Shown here piece after piece: positions 55,635 through 64,000 of a DNA stretch of 64,000 nucleotides; within the stretch, counting starts at the first letter, position 1, and every line of letters begins with the position of its first letter. The notes beneath the pieces are model-generated. The model saw only the letters and a list, made by a program, of their open reading frames with translations. It did no database searches and was not told the DNA's origin. The stretch covers positions 97,657 to 161,656 of the forward strand of contig NZ_MAJS01000024.1 in NCBI RefSeq assembly GCF_001690985.1, read 5' to 3'. The position numbers were made by a program, and so were the translations under genes. The stretch is from Aliivibrio sp. 1S175 (GTDB taxonomy: Bacteria > Pseudomonadota > Gammaproteobacteria > Enterobacterales > Vibrionaceae).

Positions 55635-56759
55635 ATGTCAGATCTTAAAATTGAACGCGTTGAACTTTACGCTGTTGCAGATCGCCTAGCGGCTCCTGTG
55701 CCTTGGGCTGATAACCAAGAACCTTTACTATACACCAACAACATTGTGCGCCTTATCTGTAACGACGGTACGGAAGGTGCTGGTGCAACAATCAGCTACA
55801 CAGAAAACGACTTTGACCGTTGTATCATTGAATCACAACGAACTATCGTTCCGGGCCTGATTGGTAAAAACCCACTTGCTACCCAAGAGTTATACAACTG
55901 GCTACAATCTCGTTGTACTTGGGGCGGTCTACCAGCGAAATCTCCTATCGATATCGCGGCATGGGATATCAAAGGCAAAAAAGCGGGCATGCCTCTTTAC
56001 ATGTTATTAGGCGGCGCTCGTTCAAAAATGCTTTCTTACGCATCAACGCCAATGTTTGACACCGTTGAAGAGTACTTCCCATACCTAGATGACTGTATTG
56101 AGCACGGCTTCACTGCAATCAAACTGCACTGCTACTGCGTATACGCAAAAGATGTTGCTCTTGTTGATGCAGTACAAGCACGTTACGGTAAAACAAGCAT
56201 TCGCTTTATGCTCGATACCGCAACGTTCTATACGCCAGAACAAGCAATGGCGATGGCAAAACGCCTAGAAAGCTACAACTGGGAATGGTTCGAAGCACCA
56301 GTCTCTGATTATGACTACAACACATACAAACGCTTAGTTGATCACACGAACCTAGAAATTTCTAGCCATGGTAACTGCCTACTGACACTTCAAGAAGTGA
56401 CGTACGCTCTTTCACAAAACATGTGGTCTGATATTCGTCAAGACGCAACTGTATGTGGAGGTATCACACCGTTAAACAAATGCTTCCACATCGCGGAAGG
56501 CTTCTCCAAGAACCTAGAAATTCAATCGATGGGCTACACGCTAACGCAAGCAGCAAACCTACACGTAGCTCTGGCACACAACAACTGTAAGTTCTTCGAA
56601 CAGTTCTACCCATACGATGACTTTGAGCTAGCATCGATCAATACCATTCGCACAGATAAAGAAGGCTTTGTCCACGCACCTGAAGGCAATGGTCTTGGCA
56701 TTGAAATGGATTGGGATAAAGTGAAAGAAATGTCTGTAACGTCTTACGTGTTCGAGTAA
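55635..56759 (+). CDS. Enolase-superfamily (mandelate racemase-like) enzyme
   Basis: A 374-residue MR/MLE-type protein: N-terminal capping domain, then a barrel with Lys163 (AIKLHCY), metal ligands Asp194 (FMLDTA) and Glu220 (WFEAPV), Asp270 (RQDATVCGGIT) and Glu322. The usual KxK is KxH (Lys163, His165); the third metal-ligand motif GEN reads HGN (245-247); the catalytic-dyad His is not seen near 298-302. A shorter start (ATG 55635, AAGGATTATAAA site) is chosen over 55608. Reaction unknown; racemase, epimerase or dehydratase of a BCCT-type substrate is likely. Confidence 0.88.
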   Translation: MSDLKIERVELYAVADRLAAPVPWADNQEPLLYTNNIVRLICNDGTEGAGATISYTENDFDRCIIESQRTIVPGLIGKNPLATQELYNWLQSRCTWGGLPAKSPIDIAAWDIKGKKAGMPLYMLLGGARSKMLSYASTPMFDTVEEYFPYLDDCIEHGFTAIKLHCYCVYAKDVALVDAVQARYGKTSIRFMLDTATFYTPEQAMAMAKRLESYNWEWFEAPVSDYDYNTYKRLVDHTNLEISSHGNCLLTLQEVTYALSQNMWSDIRQDATVCGGITPLNKCFHIAEGFSKNLEIQSMGYTLTQAANLHVALAHNNCKFFEQFYPYDDFELASINTIRTDKEGFVHAPEGNGLGIEMDWDKVKEMSVTSYVFE

Positions 56760-56826
56760 TTACTTGTTAATGAATAAAAATAACTAATACAGAGACAGCA
56801 AAAACTGACACGCCTCTACCTACATT

Positions 56827-56870
56827 GTTTGCCCTTCAAGTTACGTTTTTGGAGCGGTTGGAGGGTAAAC
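56827..56870 (+). other. Hairpin between enolase-like gene and BCCT gene
   Basis: GTTTGCCCT (56827-56835) pairs with AGGGTAAAC (56862-56870, one G-U pair) around a 26-nt loop in the 184-bp gap. No T-run; it could separate expression of the transporter from the enzymes. Confidence 0.45.
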
Positions 56871-56943
56871 AAACCTAATGTCAGTCATTAAGAACACGCC
56901 GTCCGAGTATTCTCAAAATTAGACAATAATGGAAAGTCATACA

Positions 56944-58548
56944 ATGAAATTGAATACTTCAGAAATAGACTGGAAACTCACCTTTAGCAGCTTTGGATTT
57001 GTGCTGCTACTGGGAATTCTAGCGGTACTTTATCCAGAAGCGGTTAAAACCACCATGGGCAGCATGCTAGACTTCACCGTGATTAACTTCGGTTCTGGTT
57101 TCCTTTGGTACACCATTTTTGCGACGGGTACTCTTTTGTTCCTCGCTTTCTCTAAATACGGCAATATCCGTATGGGTGACAGCAAGCCAAAATTCACCAA
57201 GTTCCAACTGTTCGCTATGGCATTATCTGCTGGTATGGGCGCAAGTACGATGTACTGGGGATTTATCGAAGCGATTTATTACTTCATGGACCCACAGTTT
57301 GGTATTGAAGACAAAGCAATGGCGATGGAGTACGCTTCTGCGTACAACATGTTCCACTGGGGCGCTGCTGGTTGGTTCATCTATCTAATCGTAGCGATTC
57401 CATTCGCGGTTGTGTTCTACTTAAAAGGCAACCGTCGGATGAGCTTAAGTGGTGTTATCAACGCACTATTTAATGACCGTCTACCAGGCTGGGCGCAAAA
57501 ATTCATCGACTTATTGTTCATCATCACAACACTTGCAGCAACGGCATTGACACTCGGCCTTGGAATTCCAATGATTTCGTCAAACCTTGCAAGCTTAACG
57601 GGTATTCCAGATAACTTGATGTTGGGTATTGGCGTAATCCTTGGCCTATCGGTGATCTTCTCTATGAGTTCATACATCGGTATAGAAAAAGGTATGGCTC
57701 GTCTATCTAGCGCAACAATCTACATTTGTGCCGCATTCGTAGGTATCATCTTCATCATCGGTCCTTCCGCACTGATTATGAATAACCTAACTAACGGTAT
57801 TGGCGTGATGCTGTCTGAATACATCCGCATGAGTACAAACACAGATCCATACGGTACGACTATGTTCCCTCAGTACTGGACAGTGTTCTTCCTAGCAAAC
57901 TGGATTTCTTACTCTCCGGGTGTGGGCGTATTCATTACTAAGATCATTCAAGGTCAAAAACTACGTGACGTCGTACTTATTCTGGTTATCGGCGGCACTA
58001 TGGGCTCAGCGGTTATCTTCGGTGTCTGTGGTACCTTCGCAATGGATCTTGTGAATAGTGGTGCTGTTGATGGTGTGAAAATGATCACGGAAGGCCAACC
58101 AACGACGCTCGTAAAAGAAATCTTTAACTCTACGTCTATTCCAATGATTCTAACGGCGATTTACCTAGTAACTATGATTCTGTTTACTGTTACAACACTA
58201 GATGGTACATCGTACTCTCTAGCAGGTATCGCAACCAAAGAACTGGATGAAGAAGCGAACGTAAACCCTATGTTCCGTTTATTCTGGTGTTTACTGCTAA
58301 CAGCACTGCCAATCATCTTCTTAGTAATTGAAGCTGACCTGAACATTCTAAAATCGTTTCCTGTTCTGATCATTGTGCTGATTGTACCAATCTTCTTTAT
58401 TGCTGCGGTTAAAACTCTGCAATACTTAAAAGTGAATTACAACGACATTATGAAACATCAACGTGAGCAAGATAAGATTCTTGATATTGCATCAGAAGAA
58501 ATAGCGCACGCTAAAACAACGACTCAAGAGTCAGCTATCCAAGCGTAA
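56944..58548 (+). CDS. BCCT-family transporter (CaiT-like)
   Basis: A 534-residue, twelve-span betaine/carnitine/choline transporter. GASTMYWGFIEAIYY (99-113) is CaiT-like. The Trp-box region (WTVFFLANWISYSPGVG, 312-328) keeps Trp312, Trp320 and Tyr323 but lacks other aromatics typical of BetP and CaiT. Start ATG 56944 has GGAAAG eight bases upstream; an upstream ATG at 56929 is weaker. It imports the substrate of the adjacent enzymes. A substrate other than glycine betaine is suggested by the altered aromatic cage. Confidence 0.92.
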   Translation: MKLNTSEIDWKLTFSSFGFVLLLGILAVLYPEAVKTTMGSMLDFTVINFGSGFLWYTIFATGTLLFLAFSKYGNIRMGDSKPKFTKFQLFAMALSAGMGASTMYWGFIEAIYYFMDPQFGIEDKAMAMEYASAYNMFHWGAAGWFIYLIVAIPFAVVFYLKGNRRMSLSGVINALFNDRLPGWAQKFIDLLFIITTLAATALTLGLGIPMISSNLASLTGIPDNLMLGIGVILGLSVIFSMSSYIGIEKGMARLSSATIYICAAFVGIIFIIGPSALIMNNLTNGIGVMLSEYIRMSTNTDPYGTTMFPQYWTVFFLANWISYSPGVGVFITKIIQGQKLRDVVLILVIGGTMGSAVIFGVCGTFAMDLVNSGAVDGVKMITEGQPTTLVKEIFNSTSIPMILTAIYLVTMILFTVTTLDGTSYSLAGIATKELDEEANVNPMFRLFWCLLLTALPIIFLVIEADLNILKSFPVLIIVLIVPIFFIAAVKTLQYLKVNYNDIMKHQREQDKILDIASEEIAHAKTTTQESAIQA

Positions 58549-58590
58549 CTCCAACATAATTAGGCACTAATAAAAAGGAACCTGCGGGTT

Positions 58591-58631
58591 AATGCTGTTC
58601 ACTTAAGAGTGAACAGCATTTTTCTTTTTGG
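58591..58631 (+). terminator. Terminator after BCCT gene
   Basis: AATGCTGTTCACT (58591-58603) pairs with AGTGAACAGCATT (58608-58620), a 13-bp stem with a 4-nt loop, followed by a T-rich run. Confidence 0.92.
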
Positions 58632-58849
58632 TATATAGTTGAAGTCTGGATTTAACTTTTCTAAGGAAAGCAATTTCCTTTTAAATTAAAGATCGACCAT
58701 CTGATATCGGATTAGATTAAAGCAAGCAATCGCTTCATATGACGCGTTTACTTAATACCTGTTATTAATCTAAAACTGAAATGGTGCGACACTGCCGCAC
58801 TATTTCAATTAATCAACCCAATACGTTAGACACCCAATAAATAACCCAA
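58632..58849. other. Intergenic region, BCCT cluster to DMT gene
   Basis: I see no ORF, repeat or terminator here beyond the hairpin at 58591-58631. Confidence 0.4.
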
Positions 58850-59761
58850 TTACTTTCTTGAATTACTCTTCTCAGAAGTAGAAACAGCCTGCTTACCAAA
58901 TACGTTAATAAGCGCACCTGTCACAATCAAACCACCACCGATATAAGTCCACATTGATGGGATCTCATTAAATACCCAAACACCTAATAGCGCAGAAAAG
59001 ACAATCTGAACATAGGAATACGCAGACGCTTTACCTGCGGCTTGGGTTTGCATGGCTTTGGTCAATCCATATTGTCCAATTTGCGTGAAGATGCCGATTA
59101 AAATCAGGATCATGGTAAGGAACAGACTTGGCCATACAAAGTCATTCCAAATCAGTACGCTTGAGATAGGTAATGCCACTAATGGGAAATAAAATATGAT
59201 CACAGAGCTGTCTTCTGTTTGGCTAAGTTTTCTTACTATCACATAGGCAATCGAACTTCCTAATGCACCACACAACGCAACAAGGATACTAAAAATAGGC
59301 AGTTCACTTGTACTGCCACTGTTCATGCTTGGCTGAACCATAACAAACAAGCCAACAAGACAAAACGCAATGCATATCATGGTTGATTTTTGAATGTGTT
59401 CTTTAAGAAACAGGACGCCGAGCAATGCGGTAAAAATAGGATGAACGTATTGTAAGATAGTTGCTTCAGCCAGAGGTAAGGTCGTCACTGCGTAGTAAAC
59501 ACACATAAGCGCTGCTGTGCCTACTGTCCCACGAGCAAGAAGTAAGGGTTTATTGTTCCCCCATATCGAAATGCCTTTTCGTTTCACATCTGCATAGCTA
59601 ATGATCAAAGAAACTAATGCCCTTGCTGCCACAATTTCAAATACTGGAATGCCGTAATTGCTCACGTATTTTACGCACGCTGACATGAGCGCAAATCCAA
59701 GCGCAGAAAGAAACATAAACCTAACCCCTGTCGGGATCATTGAAAAAGAGAAAGTAGGCAT
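58850..59761 (-). CDS. EamA/DMT-family transporter
   Basis: A 303-residue protein with ten spans in two EamA repeats (SALGFALMSACVKYVSN first repeat; QTQAAGKASAYSYVQIVFSA second). Upstream in-frame TTG at 59776 is rejected. Family members export amino acids or metabolites. A degenerate copy lies at 53021-53343. It is alone on the minus strand. Confidence 0.88.
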   Translation of the reverse strand: MPTFSFSMIPTGVRFMFLSALGFALMSACVKYVSNYGIPVFEIVAARALVSLIISYADVKRKGISIWGNNKPLLLARGTVGTAALMCVYYAVTTLPLAEATILQYVHPIFTALLGVLFLKEHIQKSTMICIAFCLVGLFVMVQPSMNSGSTSELPIFSILVALCGALGSSIAYVIVRKLSQTEDSSVIIFYFPLVALPISSVLIWNDFVWPSLFLTMILILIGIFTQIGQYGLTKAMQTQAAGKASAYSYVQIVFSALLGVWVFNEIPSMWTYIGGGLIVTGALINVFGKQAVSTSEKSNSRK

Positions 59762-60060
59762 AACAACATCAACCAAATTTAGAAGGTAATGAATGATAGC
59801 CTAGTTTACTCGCTGCACCCAAAGCTCTTATCTTAATCACATCGACATTCAGGCTCTATTCCAAATATCGGCTCTCCCCACAATAAATCATTACACTTTG
59901 TTATTAAAATAATAAGTAATCATAATTTCATGTAACCCTCTTTTTTGTATATCTTACTCCCATACAAAATAACAACCGTTAGCTAGGCAAGGGGAAGCAC
60001 CACATCGCTTCCATTAATTAGATAATAATAACCTTCGCATAAGCACAAAGAGGATTTACC

Positions 60061-61158
60061 ATGGCAAATGCACTATTTCAACCAATGCAACTGGGTAATC
60101 TTACGCTTAAAAACCGTATTGTTATGCCACCAATGACTCGCTCTCGTGCTACCCAACCAGGTAACATTGCAAACGACATGATGGCGCAATATTACGCACA
60201 ACGCGCAACTGCAGGGCTTATCATTGCTGAAGGTACTCAAATTTCAGAAATGGGCCAAGGTTATGCATGGACTCCAGGTATCTACTCTCAAGAACAAATT
60301 GCAGGTTGGAAAAAAGTCACTGACGCTGTACACGCAAAAGGAGGTGCTATTTTTGCTCAACTTTGGCACGTTGGCCGTGTTACTCACCCTGATAATATTG
60401 GTGGTCAGCAACCAATTTCATCATCAGCCTTAAAAGCAGAAAACGTAAAAGTGTTTATTGATAATGGCACTGATGCTCCGGGCTTTGTTGATGTGGTTGA
60501 ACCTCGTGAAATGACAAAACAAGACATTGCTGATGTTATTGCAGAGTATCGTCAAGCGGCGCTAAATGCAGTAGAAGCTGGTTTTGATGGCATTGAACTT
60601 CATGCTGCAAATGGCTATTTAATTAACCAATTTATTGATTCTGAAGCCAATAATCGTACCGATGAATATGGTGGCTCTATCGAAAATCGTCTGCGCTTTT
60701 TAGGCGAAGTGGTTGAGGCAATGACTGACGCTATTGGTCATGATCGTGTCGGCGTTCGTCTTGCTCCGTTTACTTCATTAAATGGGACAGTTGATAAGAC
60801 TCCAACTGAAACCTACACCGCTGCTGCTGTATTATTAAATAAACTCAATGTGGTTTATATGCATATTGCTGAAGTAGATTGGGATGATGCTCCTGAGACA
60901 CCTGCAGAGTTTAAAGAAGCGATTCGTGATGCGTTCAAAGGCACTATTATTTATGCTGGTCGCTACAATACCGAAAAAGCAGATCAAGCATTAACCAGTG
61001 GTTTAGCAAATATGATCAGCTTTGGTCGTCCATTTGTTGCGAACCCTGATTTACCGACTCGCATTAAACACGGTTATCCTCTAGCTCAACACGATCCAAA
61101 TACGTTATTTGGCGGTGCAGAGCAAGGCTTAACAGATTACCCTGAGTATCAAGCGTAA
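60061..61158 (+). CDS. nemA: Old Yellow Enzyme-family alkene reductase (NemA-like)
   Basis: A 365-residue FMN enzyme (E. coli NemA 365): MPPMTRSRA near the start, HVGRVTHPD, and ELHAANGYLINQF with the His/Asn pair that binds the substrate carbonyl. It reduces activated C=C bonds and electrophiles using NADPH. A GAGGA site precedes ATG. A second OYE follows. The E. coli nemR regulator is not adjacent. Confidence 0.9.
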   Translation: MANALFQPMQLGNLTLKNRIVMPPMTRSRATQPGNIANDMMAQYYAQRATAGLIIAEGTQISEMGQGYAWTPGIYSQEQIAGWKKVTDAVHAKGGAIFAQLWHVGRVTHPDNIGGQQPISSSALKAENVKVFIDNGTDAPGFVDVVEPREMTKQDIADVIAEYRQAALNAVEAGFDGIELHAANGYLINQFIDSEANNRTDEYGGSIENRLRFLGEVVEAMTDAIGHDRVGVRLAPFTSLNGTVDKTPTETYTAAAVLLNKLNVVYMHIAEVDWDDAPETPAEFKEAIRDAFKGTIIYAGRYNTEKADQALTSGLANMISFGRPFVANPDLPTRIKHGYPLAQHDPNTLFGGAEQGLTDYPEYQA

Positions 61159-61271
61159 TTGCCTTACTAGTTAGAGTTCAAAAAATAAATCATATAACCC
61201 TGCTTATTTAAGTGGGGTTAATCGCTATTTAGGGCATACTAAATAACAATAATGTCACAGTAAGAGCAAAT

Positions 61272-62516
61272 ATGAATTCGATAAATATCAGTAACCCATT
61301 TACGCTTACCAATGGCCAAGTGATTAAAAATCGTTTGTTCAAATCAGCAATGAGTGAACAGCTTGGCGATAAGCAGCATAACCCCACGTCTGGTTTAGCA
61401 ACCCTCTATCAACGTTGGGCTAAAGGCGGTATTGGTTTATCGATGACGGGGAATGTCATGGTGGATAGAACTGCCCTTGGTGAGCCTAAGAATGTGGTTT
61501 TAGATGAGAAAAGTGATCTTACGTTATTTACTGAGTGGGCGAATGCCGGAAAACAAAACGACTCACACATATGGATGCAGCTTAATCATCCAGGTAAACA
61601 AATTCCTAAATTCTTATGTGCAGACCCTGTTGCTCCCTCTGCTATCCCACTAGAACGCGGATTAGAAAAAGGCTTTAATACCCCACGAGAACTCACTGAT
61701 AATGAAATCCATGAGATCATTAATAAGTTCGCTACCAGTGCCGAACTAGCAAAACAAGTTGGCTTTACTGGTGTGCAAATTCATGGGGCTCATGGCTATC
61801 TTATCAGCCAATTTTTATCCTCAAGACACAACCAACGAGACGACCAATGGGGTGGTTCATTAGAGAATCGACTGCGTTTTGTTCTCGAAGTGTATCGTGC
61901 TATCCGTAAAGAAGTTGGTGATGTTTTTCCGGTGGGTATTAAGCTTAACAGTGCCGATTTTATGAAAGGTGGATTCACAGAAGATGAGTCCATGCAGGTT
62001 GTACAAACTCTAAGTGATAACGGCATCGATTTGATCGAAATATCCGGCGGCACTTACGAGAGTCCATCGATGATGGGAGCCAAAGATAAAAATAAACCTG
62101 TAAAAGAAAGCACCGTTAAACGTGAGGCTTACTTTATGGATTACATGGAGAAAGTAAGAAAACTGGTCAATACACCCTTGGTTGTTACCGGTGGTTTTCG
62201 TACTGCTCCTGCAATGAATGAAGCCTTAAATACCTCTGCAACTGACTTTATTGGCATTGCACGAACCATGGCGGTTGACCCTGATTTTCCTAATAAACTA
62301 ATTGAAGACCCAAGCCATGGAATGCCACTAGCCGAACCAACAACGGGCAAACCTGCATTAGATAAAATGGCGATGGTTGGGCTTGTTTGGTATGAACACC
62401 AAATGTGGCGTATTGCTGATGGAAAAGAAGCTGACCCTCAATTAAGTGCCTTTGGGGTGGTATTTAAAACTCTACTAAGTGCAGGTTGGTATGCATTTAA
62501 AAAGCGCAGAGTGTAA
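61272..62516 (+). CDS. NADH:flavin oxidoreductase, OYE family
   Basis: A 414-residue FMN enzyme of the wider OYE group (IKNRLFKSAMSEQLGD, GVQIHGAHGYLISQFLS, RQND-like NQRDDQWGGSLENRLRF). It differs from the upstream gene in the N-terminal loop and has an extra C-terminal segment (about residues 365-414, LVWYEHQMWRIADGKEADP). Ends a two-OYE run. Substrate unknown; an enone reductase is likely. Confidence 0.88.
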   Translation: MNSINISNPFTLTNGQVIKNRLFKSAMSEQLGDKQHNPTSGLATLYQRWAKGGIGLSMTGNVMVDRTALGEPKNVVLDEKSDLTLFTEWANAGKQNDSHIWMQLNHPGKQIPKFLCADPVAPSAIPLERGLEKGFNTPRELTDNEIHEIINKFATSAELAKQVGFTGVQIHGAHGYLISQFLSSRHNQRDDQWGGSLENRLRFVLEVYRAIRKEVGDVFPVGIKLNSADFMKGGFTEDESMQVVQTLSDNGIDLIEISGGTYESPSMMGAKDKNKPVKESTVKREAYFMDYMEKVRKLVNTPLVVTGGFRTAPAMNEALNTSATDFIGIARTMAVDPDFPNKLIEDPSHGMPLAEPTTGKPALDKMAMVGLVWYEHQMWRIADGKEADPQLSAFGVVFKTLLSAGWYAFKKRRV

Positions 62517-62774
62517 GTACTTTAAACAACCGCATCAAATGAAACGAAGAATTGATATGAATTAGCTTCCTCTGAAGCAAAAGAATTTGTGAAAAATTCA
62601 CTCATATTGGATTTTCGCTTCACCTAATGCAGTTAATTTTATCTCTGATTCTCACGTTACGCAGTATATTGACCTTGTATATAAACTCGGATTGGCGCTT
62701 CAGTAGCTAAAAATAAGTCTTACCTTGTTAATTTGTTATTCCATCTCATAGTACTTTTAGACAAAAACGTTAGT

Positions 62775-63542
62775 TTAAGATAATCGAGTACCTACAATTG
62801 CTGTTCGGCATTCGGTACTCGAGTTTTCTGGTTTTGTATAAAGTTCAACGTTAAACCCTACGTCTTCCATAATTTTTTTATAGAACTCAACACTAAATAT
62901 TCCTAACTCCATTCGGTCAAATTCTATTTGAGTGACTCCTTGATCTTTTTCATAGTACGAAGTCAGGATATTAAGTCGATTTTTATGTATTGGATGTCGT
63001 TCTATATAATCAATGACGGTCAAGTCGCTTTCAGGTAATAATGTTATGCGATGATCAACAATAGGCTTATTGAAGCTATCCCCATCAAACTCTGGAGACA
63101 AGGCAAAAATACCTCCGCATCTTAAATGTTGGTAAGCGTTCTCAAAAGTAGCTTTTATATCATCGACATTAAACAGATGACCGATACTGTCATGCAGTAA
63201 AATAAAGTCGAAATCTTGCTGCAAACCAAATTGTGTTATATCACCCTGAATGGCATTCACATTCGGGTTAAATTGCTTACATTTTGTTAGCATCTCTGGG
63301 GATAAATCAATGACAAATGCTTCAACATAAGGGCTGATATATGAGAGAAGGTGCCCTGGCCCTGAAGCTAATTCAAGGAACTTGGGTTGCGTTGTAGCAC
63401 ATTTATTCTCAATAAGTTCTATCCAAAATTGAGCCTCTCCTTGATAATCATCTCGACTAATTACATAGTCATAATATTTTGATAAATCACTATAAAGGCG
63501 GTTAGCCATCACATCCAAATAATTGAATTTCATTATATTCAT
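62775..63542 (-). CDS. SAM-dependent methyltransferase
   Basis: A 255-residue class I methyltransferase with SAM motif I (FLELASGPGHLL), motif II acidic (VIDLSPEML) and a motif V-like GGIFALSPEF. It begins within the stop codon of the MarR gene (ATGA), so the two are translationally coupled. Substrate unknown; small-molecule methylation or resistance is plausible with a MarR partner. Confidence 0.85.
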   Translation of the reverse strand: MNIMKFNYLDVMANRLYSDLSKYYDYVISRDDYQGEAQFWIELIENKCATTQPKFLELASGPGHLLSYISPYVEAFVIDLSPEMLTKCKQFNPNVNAIQGDITQFGLQQDFDFILLHDSIGHLFNVDDIKATFENAYQHLRCGGIFALSPEFDGDSFNKPIVDHRITLLPESDLTVIDYIERHPIHKNRLNILTSYYEKDQGVTQIEFDRMELGIFSVEFYKKIMEDVGFNVELYTKPENSSTECRTAIVGTRLS

Positions 63543-63973
63543 AACCTATCTTGATTTAATAATGCACCGATAGCTTTGGATAAGAGCGAGTTAAGTTGCT
63601 CATATTCAATCTCAGATAAAGCGTATTGAAATTCACTATCAACCTGCTTATAGATATCTACTTCTAAATCACGCAATGCTTGAGTTTTTTCGGTTGGAAC
63701 TAATCTCACCCCTCTGCCATCAGTATGATTTTTTATTTTAGATAAATATCCCTTTGATTCTAACTTACTCACCATATGGCTCGCAGAGGCATTGCTAACA
63801 TTCATCTTCTCGGCTAAAGAGCTAAGTGATGCGTTTTCTATTAACCCATTAAGTGCATAAAGGTAGTCTAATTCATTGTTTGTTAGATCATTACTTACTT
63901 GATCACTTATTTTTAAACGCCAGCGACGCCATAGTTCGAACTCAAGTAGTTCCAGACTCTGAATAGTATTCAT
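63539..63973 (-). CDS. MarR-family regulator
   Basis: A 144-residue winged-helix protein with a MarR core (LSSLAEKMNVSNASASHMVS, KLESKGYLSKIKNHTDGRGV). It is the first gene of a two-gene unit with the methyltransferase and probably regulates its own operon. The ligand is unknown. A GAGAG site precedes the ATG near the window end. Confidence 0.87.
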   Translation of the reverse strand: MNTIQSLELLEFELWRRWRLKISDQVSNDLTNNELDYLYALNGLIENASLSSLAEKMNVSNASASHMVSKLESKGYLSKIKNHTDGRGVRLVPTEKTQALRDLEVDIYKQVDSEFQYALSEIEYEQLNSLLSKAIGALLNQDRL

Positions 63974-64000
63974 TTACATACTCTCTTAAATATACTTAGT

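Noticed and set aside
61196..61220. AACCC/GGGTT hairpin after the nemA-like gene
   Set aside because: Short, broken stem and no T-run; not convincing as a terminator.
1..64000. CRISPR array, tRNA, rRNA, complete IS element or prophage
   Set aside because: No spaced direct repeats, cloverleaf, rRNA tracts, transposase or phage structural genes were recognised on reading.

Overview
The window is AT-rich, gene-dense gamma-proteobacterial DNA that fits a Vibrionaceae genome, most probably Aliivibrio (close to A. fischeri). This is an inference from gene content: an H-NOX/histidine-kinase pair, a VF530-domain protein, a two-adaptor VexIJK/VmeTUV-like RND pump, a complete uhp hexose-phosphate system and a mannosylglycerate (mng) operon. 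No rRNA, tRNA, CRISPR array, complete insertion sequence or replication origin was seen.

Layout. 1-1120 (minus): the NO sensor hnoX and the 5' part of its partner kinase, which runs off the left edge. 1355-3694: a 31-residue membrane peptide, a lipoprotein, and a His-rich mini-ORF whose start lies in a hairpin, followed closely by an MFS transporter. 3957-8745: an operon of TonB-dependent receptor, YfiR-like periplasmic repressor and YfiN-like diguanylate cyclase, convergent with a second (CHASE3) diguanylate cyclase. 10161-12502: LysR/SDR divergent pair and a VF530 protein. 12730-18891: RND pump with two lipoprotein adaptors and a divergent TetR regulator, with operator-like repeats between them.

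18974-33410 is a phosphosugar district: mngA-mngB-manA (PTS import, hydrolysis and isomerisation) under a divergent GntR regulator and a perfect CRP site; then uhpT-uhpA-uhpB-uhpC and a second manA. uhpT and the second manA carry nearly identical 83-bp upstream modules (CRP site plus a repeat block, same spacing), so the second manA appears to have joined the UhpA regulon. 33487-41614 holds a DUF1254 protein, three LysR regulators, an AraC regulator and two MFS exporters. 41897-46171 (minus) is ugpBAEC, a glycerol-3-phosphate ABC importer with a Pho box upstream and a terminator after ugpB; a degenerate copy of the ugpC tail lies downstream.

46855-53343 is a decayed accessory patch: three tiny minus-strand ORFs (the first frameshifted) behind GTGACAC palindromes, an acetyltransferase tail, a frameshifted secreted exo/endonuclease-like gene, a chitin-binding-module protein, a secreted protein cut by a umuC fragment that itself carries a nonsense codon, and an internally deleted copy of a DMT transporter. 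53458-58548 is a compact, probably catabolic cluster: GntR (FCD) regulator, FAD oxidoreductase, an enolase-superfamily protein with several altered active-site positions, and a CaiT-like BCCT transporter. The intact DMT transporter lies on its other side, so the cluster is bracketed by related copies. The window ends with two Old Yellow Enzyme genes and a MarR/methyltransferase pair.

Strongest leads: the shared UhpA/CRP module, the BCCT/enolase/FAD cluster, the receptor-YfiR-cyclase operon, and the palindrome-controlled small-ORF trio.
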